64,000 nt of DNA from Mycolicibacterium sp. P9-64 (GTDB lineage Bacteria > Actinomycetota > Actinomycetes > Mycobacteriales > Mycobacteriaceae). The DNA lies in assembly GCF_008329605.1 (NCBI RefSeq), contig NZ_NPKO01000006.1, forward strand, positions 62,001-126,000, written 5' to 3'. Under the pieces are notes generated by a model. That model worked only from the letters and a program-made list of their open reading frames with translations. It made no database searches and was not told where the DNA came from. Shown here in pieces: positions 47,891 through 56,114 of the stretch (positions are counted from its first letter, which is position 1; each line of letters starts with the position of its first letter). The translations under genes and the position numbers were made by a program.

Positions 47891-48952
47891 TCAGCCGGCG
47901 GCGTCGGCACCCTCGGTGTTGAGCAGAACGACTGAGGACTCCGGACCGAGGCCGAGCCTGGAACGCGCCGGCTCGCTGGCAAGGATTCGCAAGGCGGCGA
48001 GGCTCGCGGCTCCGCACGGCCCGCTGTCGACGCCCAGGGCTTTGAGATCGGCGACGGCGTCTGCAGCTGCCGCGTCGTCGACGACCACCGCGCCCGCCAA
48101 CCCTCGCTGGAGATCGGGCCACGCGAGGTAGGACGGCGTCCCGCAGTTGAGCCCCGCCATGCGCGTCTCGCCGGTTGGCACGGTGGTTGACGCGCCAGCG
48201 GCCAGGCTCGCCTGCAGGCAGCCTGCGACGACGGGCTCGACCGACACGATCCGGCAGTCCTGACGTGTTCGGCCGAAGAGCACGGCGGCGTGCGCGAGCG
48301 AGCCGACCCCGGCGGGCACTACGACGACGTCAATGCCCGCGCCGAGCGTCGCCGCCTGCTCGGCAACCTCGTCGAATAGGGTCGCGTAACCGTCGACGAT
48401 CCACTGCGGAACGTCCTCGTAACCGGGCCACGACGTGTCCTGGACGAGCAATGCGTGCGGATCGTCGTCGGCCAGCGCGGCAGCCTGTCGCACCGCCTCG
48501 TCGTAGGGCACGTCGAGGACACGAACGTCGGCACCCTCCTTCTCGATGAGCTCAATGGCTCGTTTCGAGACACCTTGGGGCACAACGACTGTCGCAGGAA
48601 GGTCGAGCAGCGCAGCCATCCGCGCCACGGCACGGCCATGATTGCCGTCCGTGGCCGTGATCAGCCTCGGCCGGTCGAGGTCGCCCGAGCCGAGCGCCCT
48701 GTGCACCGCCCAGGAGGCGCCGAGCATCTTGAAGGCAGGCAGCCCGAGCCGCCGCGACTCGTCCTTGATCAGCACCGAGCCAAGATCAAGCCGTGCAGCG
48801 ACCGTTGGCAGCGGGATCAACGGCGTCACGCCGTAGTCGGGCAGGGTTTCATGGAAGCGGCGGACCTCGTCGGAACCGCGCGGCTCGATGGCATCGGGGT
48901 TCCAGCGAGGGTTGGACAGATAAGGCTCGGTATGCGGAACGGCGGAGCTCAT
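47891..48952 (-). CDS. PLP-dependent diaminopropionate ammonia-lyase-like enzyme
   Basis: 353 residues. The PLP lysine is in 'LGLPAFKMLGASWAVHRAL' (about residue 74), the phosphate loop is 'VVVPAGVGSLAHAAV', and 'TATDGNHGRAVARMAALLDLPATVVVPQGVSKRAIELIEKEGADVRVL' is typical of the fold-type II diaminopropionate/serine-threonine dehydratase group. The motif set 'YSTRPNWN'-like start (YLSNPRWNP) and 'QDTSWPGYEDVPQWIVDGYATLFDE' favours diaminopropionate ammonia-lyase, which makes pyruvate and ammonia. The divergent LysR likely controls it. Confidence 0.82.
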   Translation of the reverse strand: MSSAVPHTEPYLSNPRWNPDAIEPRGSDEVRRFHETLPDYGVTPLIPLPTVAARLDLGSVLIKDESRRLGLPAFKMLGASWAVHRALGSGDLDRPRLITATDGNHGRAVARMAALLDLPATVVVPQGVSKRAIELIEKEGADVRVLDVPYDEAVRQAAALADDDPHALLVQDTSWPGYEDVPQWIVDGYATLFDEVAEQAATLGAGIDVVVVPAGVGSLAHAAVLFGRTRQDCRIVSVEPVVAGCLQASLAAGASTTVPTGETRMAGLNCGTPSYLAWPDLQRGLAGAVVVDDAAAADAVADLKALGVDSGPCGAASLAALRILASEPARSRLGLGPESSVVLLNTEGADAAG

Positions 48953-48998
48953 ACCTCCGGACTCTAGGCACCGCCGGCCCGTGGAAAAACCATCGATT

Positions 48999-49040
48999 GC
49001 TGACGTTCATTCGTCAGCGATACTGAAGTGTTCCTAGACT
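48999..49040 (+). promoter_or_regulatory. LysR operator and -10 element for a leaderless LysR transcript
   Basis: GCTGACG-TTCATT-CGTCAGC (48999-49018) is a perfect inverted repeat between the divergent lyase and LysR genes. TAGACT (49035-49040) is a good mycobacterial -10 and ends 6 bases before the LysR ATG at 49047. Transcription would begin at or next to the A of the ATG, giving a leaderless mRNA. Confidence 0.55.
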
Positions 49041-49046
49041 CGGGGC

Positions 49047-49985
49047 ATGCTGGACGTGCGACGGCTCCAATTCTTGGTCGAGCTCAGCCACCGCGCGACG
49101 ATCGCGGCGGTAGCCGAGGCATTGCACATGAGCCCGTCCGGCATCTCCCAACAGCTGGCTCTCTTGGAACGCGAGGCAGGGGCGGCGCTGCTCGAGCGGG
49201 TTGGTCGCGGCGTCCGGCTGACCGACGCCGGCCGCCAGTTGGCCGAACGCGGAGCCGACATCCTGGCCGCACTCGAACTCGCCCACGCCGAACTGCGCTC
49301 TGGCGAGGAGCCGCCGACCGGCACCTGTCGAGTGGCCGCCTTCGGGAGCGCGGCGCGGGCGTTGGTGCCGTCGTTGTTGGACTGCCAGCGGCGACACGCC
49401 GGACTGCGCGTCGAGCTGGTCGAATCGGAACCCGAGGTGGCGGTCCCCGGGCTCCTCAGCGGTGAGTTCGACCTGGTAGTCAGCGAGGAGTACCCGGGAA
49501 CCACCTCGGAACTGCCCCGCCACGTACACCGCGAGGTGCTCGGCACCGATCCGCTCGAGATGGTGGTGTCCACGTCACTGCTCGGCGAACGAGACGTCGT
49601 CAAGGAGGGCGCGAATCTGCCGTGGGCGCTGGAGCCCGTCGGGGCCACGTCCCGCGCGTGGGCCGTGCAGCACTGCCTCGGACTTGGTTTCAGCCCTACG
49701 GTGCAGTACGAGTCCTACGACCTCGAGTTGCTCCTGCTGCTGGTGCATCAGGGTGCCGCGGCGAGCATCCTGCCGAAGCTGGTGCTCCCGCCGCACCGCG
49801 AGACGGCCAAATCCCCGGCCAAATCCCCGTCGCTTCGCTCGCCCGCGGCCACACTCACCCGTCTCGACACCGGGTGGTCCCGCAGGCTGGTGTCGTTGGC
49901 GCGGCAGGCCAGAGAACGGGATCCCTCGGTGCGGGCGGTACGGGAGGCACTCCGTGAGCGCTTCAGTATTCGGCAGTCGGAGTGA
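49047..49985 (+). CDS. LysR-family transcriptional regulator
   Basis: 312 residues. HTH: 'LQFLVELSHRATIAAVAEALHMSPSGISQQLALLEREAGAALLERVGRGVRLTDAGRQL' (about 7-65), then a periplasmic-binding-like effector domain. A 12-bp tandem duplication (49805-49828) gives the repeat AKSPAKSP in a surface loop. It is divergent from the diaminopropionate-lyase-like gene across an inverted repeat and stands upstream of the pxpABC operon, so either could be a target; the divergent gene is more likely. Confidence 0.87.
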   Translation: MLDVRRLQFLVELSHRATIAAVAEALHMSPSGISQQLALLEREAGAALLERVGRGVRLTDAGRQLAERGADILAALELAHAELRSGEEPPTGTCRVAAFGSAARALVPSLLDCQRRHAGLRVELVESEPEVAVPGLLSGEFDLVVSEEYPGTTSELPRHVHREVLGTDPLEMVVSTSLLGERDVVKEGANLPWALEPVGATSRAWAVQHCLGLGFSPTVQYESYDLELLLLLVHQGAAASILPKLVLPPHRETAKSPAKSPSLRSPAATLTRLDTGWSRRLVSLARQARERDPSVRAVREALRERFSIRQSE

Positions 49986-50087
49986 CTGATGTCCTTCAGT
50001 GACCGGCGCTGTTCTGGGGCTGGCGGGGCGACGATACTTGGTGCGGGTCACCCAATCGCAGGACCCGCAGAGAGCTAGGAGGAAGCC

Positions 50088-50849
50088 GTGGCTGCACGAG
50101 TAGCGTTGACGACCGATATCGGTGAGGGACTCGGTCGCTGGAGCCTCGGCGACGATGAAGCGCTGCTCGAGATCGTCACGAGCGCCAACATCGCGTGCGG
50201 GTTCCACGGCGGTGACCCCGGCATCATGCGCCGTACCTGCGCTCTGTCCGTCAAGAATGGCGTCGCCATCGGCGCCCAGGTGAGTTACCGCGACCTGCAC
50301 GGCTTCGGCCGCCGCTACATCGCGATTCCTGGCGAGGAACTGCGCGACGATCTGCTCTACCAGATGGGGGCCTTGGAAGTGTTCGCCCGCTTGGCGGGCG
50401 GCAAGGTCGACTTCATCCGCGCTCACGGCGCCCTGTACAACGTCACCGCCAAGGACACCGAGCATGCCCAGGCGCTCGTCGACGCCACCGTCGAGTTCGA
50501 TGCGAAACTTCCACTTCTCTGCCAGGTCGGGACCGAGGCATGGCGGCTCGGCCAAGAGGCCGGGTTGCGTTTGATTCCAGAAGCATTCGTCGACCGCGCC
50601 TATACGCCGGAAGGCCTACTGCAACCACGTACCGAGCCGAACGCACTGCTGACCGATGCCGACGAGGCCGCCGCACGGGCCGTGCGAATGGTCACCGAGG
50701 GTCGCATCGTCGCCAACGACGGCAGCGAGATCGAGATCACCGCTGAGGCATTGCTGGTGCATTGCGACACCCCGGGTGCCGTCGAGATCGCACGCAAGAC
50801 CCGCGCTGCACTCGAGGCGGCCGGGGTCGAACTCATCCCCATGCGGTGA
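50088..50849 (+). CDS. pxpA: 5-oxoprolinase subunit A (LamB/YcsF family)
   Basis: 253 residues from GTG 50088, preceded by TAGGAGGAAGCC. The family signature is 'LTTDIGEGLGRWSLGDDEALLEIVTSANIACGFHGGDPGIMRRTCALSVKNGVAIGAQVSYRDLHGFGRRYI'. PxpA works with PxpB and PxpC to open 5-oxoproline (pyroglutamate) to glutamate with ATP. Its stop overlaps the pxpB start as GTGA. In this operon a related cyclic amide made by ring oxidation could be the true substrate. Confidence 0.9.
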   Translation: MAARVALTTDIGEGLGRWSLGDDEALLEIVTSANIACGFHGGDPGIMRRTCALSVKNGVAIGAQVSYRDLHGFGRRYIAIPGEELRDDLLYQMGALEVFARLAGGKVDFIRAHGALYNVTAKDTEHAQALVDATVEFDAKLPLLCQVGTEAWRLGQEAGLRLIPEAFVDRAYTPEGLLQPRTEPNALLTDADEAAARAVRMVTEGRIVANDGSEIEITAEALLVHCDTPGAVEIARKTRAALEAAGVELIPMR

Positions 50850-51484
50850 GCGCCTCATCGGCGTGCGCGCCGGTTCTGCGAGCCTGCGGCGATACCGCGT
50901 GGCTGCTCGACCTGGAGGACAACGGCCTGGTTCACCGCTGGGCGACGGCAGTGCGAGATGCCGGCCTGAAGGGCGTATCCGAAGTCGTCCCAGGGCTTTC
51001 CACGCTCTTGGTGACCCTCGACCCAGGCGTCACCGACCCCGCAACGCTGCACGCAGCCCTCACCGCACTGCGGCCCGCTCCCGAAACGGTGGCCAACGAC
51101 GAGCGACACGTAATCGACGTGCACTACGACGGCGAGGATCTGCACGCCGTCGCCGAGCTCACCGGGCTCGGGGTCGACGAGGTGGTGGCAGCCCATACCG
51201 GCACCCCATGGCGGGTCGCGTTCTGCGGATTCGCGCCGGGCTTCTCCTATCTGGTCGGCGGCGACCCGCGGCTGAAGGTGGCGCGCCGCGACGAATCTCG
51301 AGTCAGGGTGCCTGCCGGCGCAGTCGCGATAGCCGGTGAGTTCTCGTCGATCTATCCGCGCGTCTCTCCCGGAGGGTGGCAGCTGCTCGGCCACACCGAC
51401 ACGATGCTCTGGAACCCCGCCGCCAACCCGCCTTCAGTTCTGCGGCCCGGTGCGGTGGTGGAGTTTCGCGACGTGACGAGATGA
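50846..51484 (+). CDS. pxpB: 5-oxoprolinase subunit B (KipI/allophanate-hydrolase subunit 1 family)
   Basis: 212 residues from GTG 50846. Typical motifs are 'RACGDTAWLLDLED', 'EVVPGLSTLLVTLDP', 'HYDGEDLHAVAELTGLGVDEVVAAHTGTPWRVAFCGFAPGFSYLVGGDPRL' and 'RVPAGAVAIAGEFSSIYPRVSPGGWQLLGHTDTMLWNP'. The 'GFAPGFSYL' and 'GGWQLLG' blocks are diagnostic. These proteins were once named allophanate hydrolase subunit 1; with PxpA and PxpC the 5-oxoprolinase role is better supported. Confidence 0.9.
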   Translation: MSASSACAPVLRACGDTAWLLDLEDNGLVHRWATAVRDAGLKGVSEVVPGLSTLLVTLDPGVTDPATLHAALTALRPAPETVANDERHVIDVHYDGEDLHAVAELTGLGVDEVVAAHTGTPWRVAFCGFAPGFSYLVGGDPRLKVARRDESRVRVPAGAVAIAGEFSSIYPRVSPGGWQLLGHTDTMLWNPAANPPSVLRPGAVVEFRDVTR

Positions 51485-52344
51485 CCCGGCTGACAGTCGA
51501 ATCCGTGGGCATCCAGGCGCTTCTGGAAGACCACGGCCGCAGCGGTTTTGCCCACCTCGGCGTCGGACGATCAGGGGCCGCCGACCGGGCCTCATACGAC
51601 CTGGCGAACCGACTCGTCGGCAACCGGCCAGGTGCCGCGTGCATCGAGGTCACCCTCGGTCGGCTGGCGTTCACGGTCGACGCAACCGTGTCGGTCGCCG
51701 TGACCGGAGCTCCCGTCGCCATCCGGAGCGGCAACCGCGCCCACGCGGTCAACGCGTCCTTCGCGGTACGCGCTGGCGACACCGTAACCCTCGGTGCCCC
51801 CGCAGCAGGGCTGCGCACGTACGTCGCCGTGCGTGGCGGCATCGCAGGGCAGGAGGTGCTCGGGTCGATGTCGTGGGACACCATGGCCCAACTCGGAACG
51901 CCGCCCCTGCAAGCCGGCGACGTTCTGCAGGTGTCGCACGCCAAGAGCGACTGGCCCGCCACCGACGTAGCGCCCGTCGGGCCGATCACGAGCGCGCCAC
52001 TCGAACTACCGCTGCTGCTCGGCCCGCGCGACGACTGGTTCACCGATGACGCGCTCGATCGCCTTGCCAGTGACGAGTTCACCGTCACCTCCGATGCCAA
52101 TCGTGTCGGCATCCGGCTGGACGGTCCGGACCTACCGCGCCGCAGGAGCGGGGAACTCGCCAGCGAGGGTGTCGTACTCGGCGCGCTACAGGTGCCGACG
52201 CGGGGGAGGCCAACGCTGTTCTTGGCCGATAGGCCCGTCACCGGTGGGTATCCCGTCATCGGAGTGGTCCCGCAGTCGGGCGTGAACCACGCCGCGCAGG
52301 CAGTACCGGGTACACGCATCCGGTTCCGGCCACGCCGCCGATGA
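51481..52344 (+). CDS. pxpC: 5-oxoprolinase subunit C (KipA/biotin-dependent-carboxyltransferase-like)
   Basis: 287 residues; the ATG overlaps the pxpB stop as ATGA. 'GIQALLEDHGRSGFAHLGVGRSGAADRASYDLANRLVGN', 'CIEVTLGRLAFTVDATVSVAVTGA', 'LRTYVAVRGGIAG', 'RVGIRLDGPDLPRR', 'SGELASEGVVLGALQVPTRGRPTLFLADRPVTGGYPVIGVV' are the family's signature blocks. It is the last of the three coupled Pxp genes; a 116-bp gap follows. Confidence 0.9.
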   Translation: MTRLTVESVGIQALLEDHGRSGFAHLGVGRSGAADRASYDLANRLVGNRPGAACIEVTLGRLAFTVDATVSVAVTGAPVAIRSGNRAHAVNASFAVRAGDTVTLGAPAAGLRTYVAVRGGIAGQEVLGSMSWDTMAQLGTPPLQAGDVLQVSHAKSDWPATDVAPVGPITSAPLELPLLLGPRDDWFTDDALDRLASDEFTVTSDANRVGIRLDGPDLPRRRSGELASEGVVLGALQVPTRGRPTLFLADRPVTGGYPVIGVVPQSGVNHAAQAVPGTRIRFRPRRR

Positions 52345-52460
52345 CGATGTAAGGCGATGACAAAAGGACGGATGCCAGTTGGCTATCGGTGACATAGGAA
52401 GCGGTCCGGCTTTGACATAGCGTTGGCCTCTCATCAGCGCACATACCTAGAGGGGACGAC
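52345..52460 (+). promoter_or_regulatory. Gap upstream of the LLM gene with a direct repeat and -35-like hexamer
   Basis: TGACATAG occurs twice, at 52390-52397 and 52413-52420, 23 bp apart. The second copy overlaps TTGACA (52412-52417), a perfect -35 hexamer, but no good -10 follows at normal spacing. This could be an activator site for an internal promoter of the hydroxylase genes; PucR is the obvious candidate regulator. Confidence 0.35.
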
Positions 52461-53414
52461 ATGTCGGCGACGTTCGGGCTGGCCGTGGAGAACTTCACAT
52501 CGGCCCAGAAAACACCCCAGATCGACGAGTTGCTCGTCACGGCGCGCAGGGCCGAACAACTGGGGTTCACCTCACTCTGGGCGTGGGACCATCTCTTCCT
52601 CGGAAGCCGGCAGCCGTTCCCGCAGTTGGAGGCGCTGACGACCCTGGCCGTCCTGGCCAGCCACACCACCACCATCGAACTCGGCACCGGAGTCCTGGTC
52701 CTGCCGATCCGCGATCCCGCGCTGCTGGCCAAGACCGCGGCCACGATCCAGGCGATCTCCAACGGACGCCTCCGACTCGGCCTCGCAGCAGGCTGGTACG
52801 AGCGCGAATTCGACGCCACTGGAACGCCTTTCAAGGATCGCGGGCGGATCTTCGAGCGCAACCTCGAGATCTGCATGGACCTGTGGACTCAGGACGAGGT
52901 CACCGACACGTGGGACGACCTGTCGTTTCGTCGGGTCAAGATGCTGCCGTTGCCGCAGCCGCGGCCGCAAGTTCTCATCGGTGGCTACGTGGACCGGGTA
53001 CTCAAGCGGGTCGGCACGCTGGGGGACGGCTGGCTGACCTATTTCTACACACCTGAGGCATTCACCAAGTCCTGGAACAAGATCGCACGTTTCGCCGACG
53101 ACGCGGGCCGCGACCCCGCCGAGCTTCACTCGGTCAATCAGCTGCCGATCTGCATTGCGCCGTCGAAGGAGAAGGCCCAAGCTCTGAGCGGCCCATGGCT
53201 CGCGTCGTACTTCGACACCCCTGAATGGAGCAGCGCGACACCCGACAGCGCCATCTGCGGGACGCCGGAGGACTGCGCCGAACAGATCGCGGCACACCTC
53301 GACGCGGGGGTGAAGGAGATCTGCCTGATTCCGCACGAGTACGACTCCGAGCAGATGGAGCGGTGTGCGGCAGAGGTTTTGCCGCTGGTCGGCGCCACGG
53401 TGGGGGCGGCGTGA
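52461..53414 (+). CDS. LLM-class flavin/F420-dependent oxidoreductase
   Basis: 317 residues, an (alpha/beta)8 luciferase-like monooxygenase. 'FGLAVENFTSAQKTPQIDELLVTARRAEQLGFTSLWAWDHLFLGS', 'TIELGTGVLVLPIRDPALLAKTAATIQAISNGRLRLGLAAGWYEREFDATGTPFKDRGRIFERNLEI' and 'PQVLIGGYVDRVLKRVGTLGDGWLTYF' are typical. In mycobacteria such proteins use F420 or FMN. The GTGA overlap with the CoA-transferase subunit suggests it supplies or consumes the same intermediate, for example by oxidative ring opening. Confidence 0.88.
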   Translation: MSATFGLAVENFTSAQKTPQIDELLVTARRAEQLGFTSLWAWDHLFLGSRQPFPQLEALTTLAVLASHTTTIELGTGVLVLPIRDPALLAKTAATIQAISNGRLRLGLAAGWYEREFDATGTPFKDRGRIFERNLEICMDLWTQDEVTDTWDDLSFRRVKMLPLPQPRPQVLIGGYVDRVLKRVGTLGDGWLTYFYTPEAFTKSWNKIARFADDAGRDPAELHSVNQLPICIAPSKEKAQALSGPWLASYFDTPEWSSATPDSAICGTPEDCAEQIAAHLDAGVKEICLIPHEYDSEQMERCAAEVLPLVGATVGAA

Positions 53415-54376
53415 GCATGCGACTGGCCACGCCGGGCGTCGAGGCCGCACGCGCGGAGCTCGAGGGACGCGCTACGGAGACCGGCGAGAAGCTGATGTCG
53501 GCGGCCGAGGCGGTCCGTCGGCTGGTGCCCAACGGCTCGGTGATCGGGGTCGGCGGCACCAACCACGCGCGCACGCCGATGGCGCTGCTGATCGAGGTGC
53601 TCCGGCAGGGGCGCGTCGGCCTGACGATGACGCGCCCGTTGTCGTGTTTCGAGGCCGAGCTGATGCTGGCCGCGGGAATGGCCGACCGACTGATGACCAG
53701 CTGGGTCGGCATCGGCCACGGTTGGGGGCTGGCTCCGGTGCTGCGCCATCTGGTCGAGAACGGCCAGGCGACGTTCGAGGAGTGGAGCCACCTCGGCATC
53801 GGGTTGCGCTACAAGGCCGGAGCGATGGGCGTTCCGTTCCTCCCGACCATCAGCATGCTGGGCTCCGACATCGACAGGCAGCTCGATCTGGAGAAGGTCA
53901 CCTGCCCCTACACCGGTCAACTGCTCAACGCGGTGCCGAGCCTGAACCCGGACGTTGCGTTGGTACACGTCCAGCGCGCAGACACTTTCGGCAATGCGCA
54001 GATCGACGGGTACCAGTTGATGGACGCTGATCTGGTGCTCGCCGCACGCCGGGTCATCATCACCGCCGAAGAGATCGTCAGCGCCGACGAATTCCGAAGT
54101 GACCCCGCGCGCACCGTCATCCCGGGATTTGCGGTCGACGCCGTCGTACACCAACCGATGGGCGCCTACCCGCACGAGTGCTACGGCTACTACGAGGCCG
54201 ACCTGGATCAGTTCACCGCCTACATGCAGGCAGTCAAGGGCGTTGGCATCGACGGTGCGCGCGCATTCGTCGCCGAGCTGATCGCCCACCCCGACCACGA
54301 CGCCTACCTCGCCTCGATCGATCCGACGCACCTGGCAGCGTTACGGCGAACCGCACAGGAGATGTTGCCGCAATGA
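53411..54376 (+). CDS. CoA-transferase family I, alpha subunit (GctA/IpdA-like)
   Basis: 321 residues from GTG 53411 (an ATG is at 53417). 'KLMSAAEAVRRLVPNGSVIGVGGTNHARTPMALLIEVLRQGRVGLTMTRPLSCFEAELMLAAGMADRLMTSWVGIGHG' and 'GLRYKAGAMGVPFLPTISMLGSDI', 'NAVPSLNPDVALVHVQRADTFGNAQIDGYQ' place it in the glutaconate CoA-transferase group that also holds the ring-opening hydrolase IpdAB of steroid breakdown. It forms a heterodimer with the next gene product. Either CoA transfer or ring-opening hydrolysis is possible. Confidence 0.85.
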   Translation: MSMRLATPGVEAARAELEGRATETGEKLMSAAEAVRRLVPNGSVIGVGGTNHARTPMALLIEVLRQGRVGLTMTRPLSCFEAELMLAAGMADRLMTSWVGIGHGWGLAPVLRHLVENGQATFEEWSHLGIGLRYKAGAMGVPFLPTISMLGSDIDRQLDLEKVTCPYTGQLLNAVPSLNPDVALVHVQRADTFGNAQIDGYQLMDADLVLAARRVIITAEEIVSADEFRSDPARTVIPGFAVDAVVHQPMGAYPHECYGYYEADLDQFTAYMQAVKGVGIDGARAFVAELIAHPDHDAYLASIDPTHLAALRRTAQEMLPQ

Positions 54377-55218
54377 CCGACTCCATGACGTACTCGGCGA
54401 CCGATCGGAACGACCGTGTGATCGCGCTGGCCGCGCAGCACCCCGGTGCGACGCCGGACGAGATCATGACCATCGCTGCCAGCCGGTTGCTCGAGGACGG
54501 GAAGGTGCTGTTCGCCGGAATCGGGCAGCCACTGGTTGCCGCCGCGATCGCCAAACGCCGGCAGGCGCCGAACCTGACCGTGCTGCTCGAGGGCGGTATG
54601 ATCGGCATCGAGCTGATGCCCGGCGAACTACCGGCCTCCACCAACGAGGTGCGCGCCGCGGTTGGCGCTCAGATGCTGACGAGCGCCACCGACATCTTCC
54701 TGATGGCCCAACGTGGTTACTTCGACTACGGATTCATCGGCGCGGCGCAGATCGACCAGCATGGCAACGTGAACACCAGCGTCATCGGAGATCCCGCGAA
54801 GCCGTCGGTTCGGCTGCCAGGCCCGGGCGGTGCCAACGACATCGCCTCGATGTGCAACCAGGTCGTCATCGTCACCCAGCACGAGCCGCGCCGCTTCGTC
54901 GAGCGGGTGGACTTCGTGACCAGCCCCGGCTTCTTGACCGGCGGCACCAGCAGGCACGACAGCGGGCTGTTGCACGGTGGGCCGCGCTGGGTGGTCACCG
55001 ACCTCGCATTGCTCGACTTCGCCCCCGATTCCCATCGAATGCGGGTGCGCGCGTTGCAGACTGGTGTGACCCTCGGCGAGGTGCGGGCGGCCACCGGCTT
55101 CGAGTTGCTCGTCCACGACCAGCTCGGCGAGCTCCCCCCGGTCGAGGACGCCGAACTCGCCGTGTTGCGTCACCTGATCGGCGGTTCTCAGGAAGGCGGC
55201 AGAGAGGCATCCCGATGA
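54373..55218 (+). CDS. CoA-transferase family I, beta subunit (GctB/IpdB-like)
   Basis: 281 residues; the ATG overlaps the alpha-subunit stop as ATGA. 'MTIAASRLLEDGKVLFAGIGQPLVAAAIAKRRQAPNLTVLLEGGMIGIELMPGELPASTNEVRAAVGAQML', with E73 in LLEGG at the place of the catalytic Glu, and 'YGFIGAAQIDQHGNVNTSVIGDPAKPSVRLPGPGGANDIASMCNQVVIVTQHEPRRFVERVDFVTSPGF' identify the subunit. It is followed without a gap by the molybdenum-hydroxylase genes. Confidence 0.88.
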   Translation: MTDSMTYSATDRNDRVIALAAQHPGATPDEIMTIAASRLLEDGKVLFAGIGQPLVAAAIAKRRQAPNLTVLLEGGMIGIELMPGELPASTNEVRAAVGAQMLTSATDIFLMAQRGYFDYGFIGAAQIDQHGNVNTSVIGDPAKPSVRLPGPGGANDIASMCNQVVIVTQHEPRRFVERVDFVTSPGFLTGGTSRHDSGLLHGGPRWVVTDLALLDFAPDSHRMRVRALQTGVTLGEVRAATGFELLVHDQLGELPPVEDAELAVLRHLIGGSQEGGREASR

Positions 55219-56114
55219 CCATTCAAGAAGTGGTGCCAACCCCCGCGGGCCGCACGCCAGCGACCTGCTTCGAGTACCAGCGCGCCGAATCATGGTCCGA
55301 CGCCGTCGAACTGCTCGGACTGTGGGACGGCGAGGCCAAGATTCTGGCAGGCGGGCAGAGCCTCATCCCGATGCTGAACCTGCGGCTCGCCTTTCCCGCT
55401 GCACTCATCGACGTCAACCCGATTCCTGCGCAGGAGCCGCGGGTCGAACGCGGACATCTCGTCATCGACGCCAACACCCGGCACCGCGTCCTACGGACGT
55501 CGGAAGCCGTCCGCACCCACGCTCCGCTGCTCGCACACGCCGTGCAGTTCGTCGGCAACGTCCGGGTCCGCAACCGCGGAACCTTCGGCGGCACACTGTC
55601 ACACGCGGATCCGACCGCCGAGATCGCGGCGGTCACCCTCGCAACGGGCGGCGAGATCCTCCTGCTCGGCCCGGCAGGGGAGCGCAGCGTCCCCGTCGAC
55701 GACTTCTTCGTCACCTATCTGACCACGGCGACGGAACCCGACGAGGTGGTCACCGGTGCTCGACTGCCCGTCGCCGGGGAGGCCCGCTGGGCGTTTCACG
55801 AGGTCGTGCGCCGATACTCCGACTTCGCCACCGTGAGCGTCAGCGTGCTCGCTCGACAGGCCGAGAAGGCCGGGCTGCGCGTCGTTCTCGGCGGTGTCGC
55901 CGACCGGCCGATCGTCGTCGACCAGGAACTGCTCGAACCGGTGCTCGACGATCCCGGCAGTCCGGACCGGGCCCGCGAGAGCGCCGATGCGATCGCGGCG
56001 TCGCTGGACCCAGACACCGACCTTCATGCGACCGCCGACTACCGACGTCGCCTGGTCGCAGTTCATGCCCGACGCCTGCTCACCCAGGTCTTCAGCGAGG
56101 AGGGTGCACGATGA
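55215..56114 (+). CDS. Molybdenum hydroxylase FAD-binding medium subunit (CoxM/XdhB type)
   Basis: 299 residues; ATGA overlap upstream. The FAD-binding signatures are 'AKILAGGQSLIPMLNLRLAFPAALIDVN' and 'VGNVRVRNRGTFGGTLSHADPTAEIAAVTLATGGEILLLG'; the CODH C-terminal FAD domain follows ('RRYSDFATVSVSVLARQAEKAGLRVVLGGVADRP'). It passes electrons from the 2Fe-2S subunit to the acceptor. It is the first of three subunit genes in M-S-L order. Confidence 0.92.
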   Translation: MTIQEVVPTPAGRTPATCFEYQRAESWSDAVELLGLWDGEAKILAGGQSLIPMLNLRLAFPAALIDVNPIPAQEPRVERGHLVIDANTRHRVLRTSEAVRTHAPLLAHAVQFVGNVRVRNRGTFGGTLSHADPTAEIAAVTLATGGEILLLGPAGERSVPVDDFFVTYLTTATEPDEVVTGARLPVAGEARWAFHEVVRRYSDFATVSVSVLARQAEKAGLRVVLGGVADRPIVVDQELLEPVLDDPGSPDRARESADAIAASLDPDTDLHATADYRRRLVAVHARRLLTQVFSEEGAR

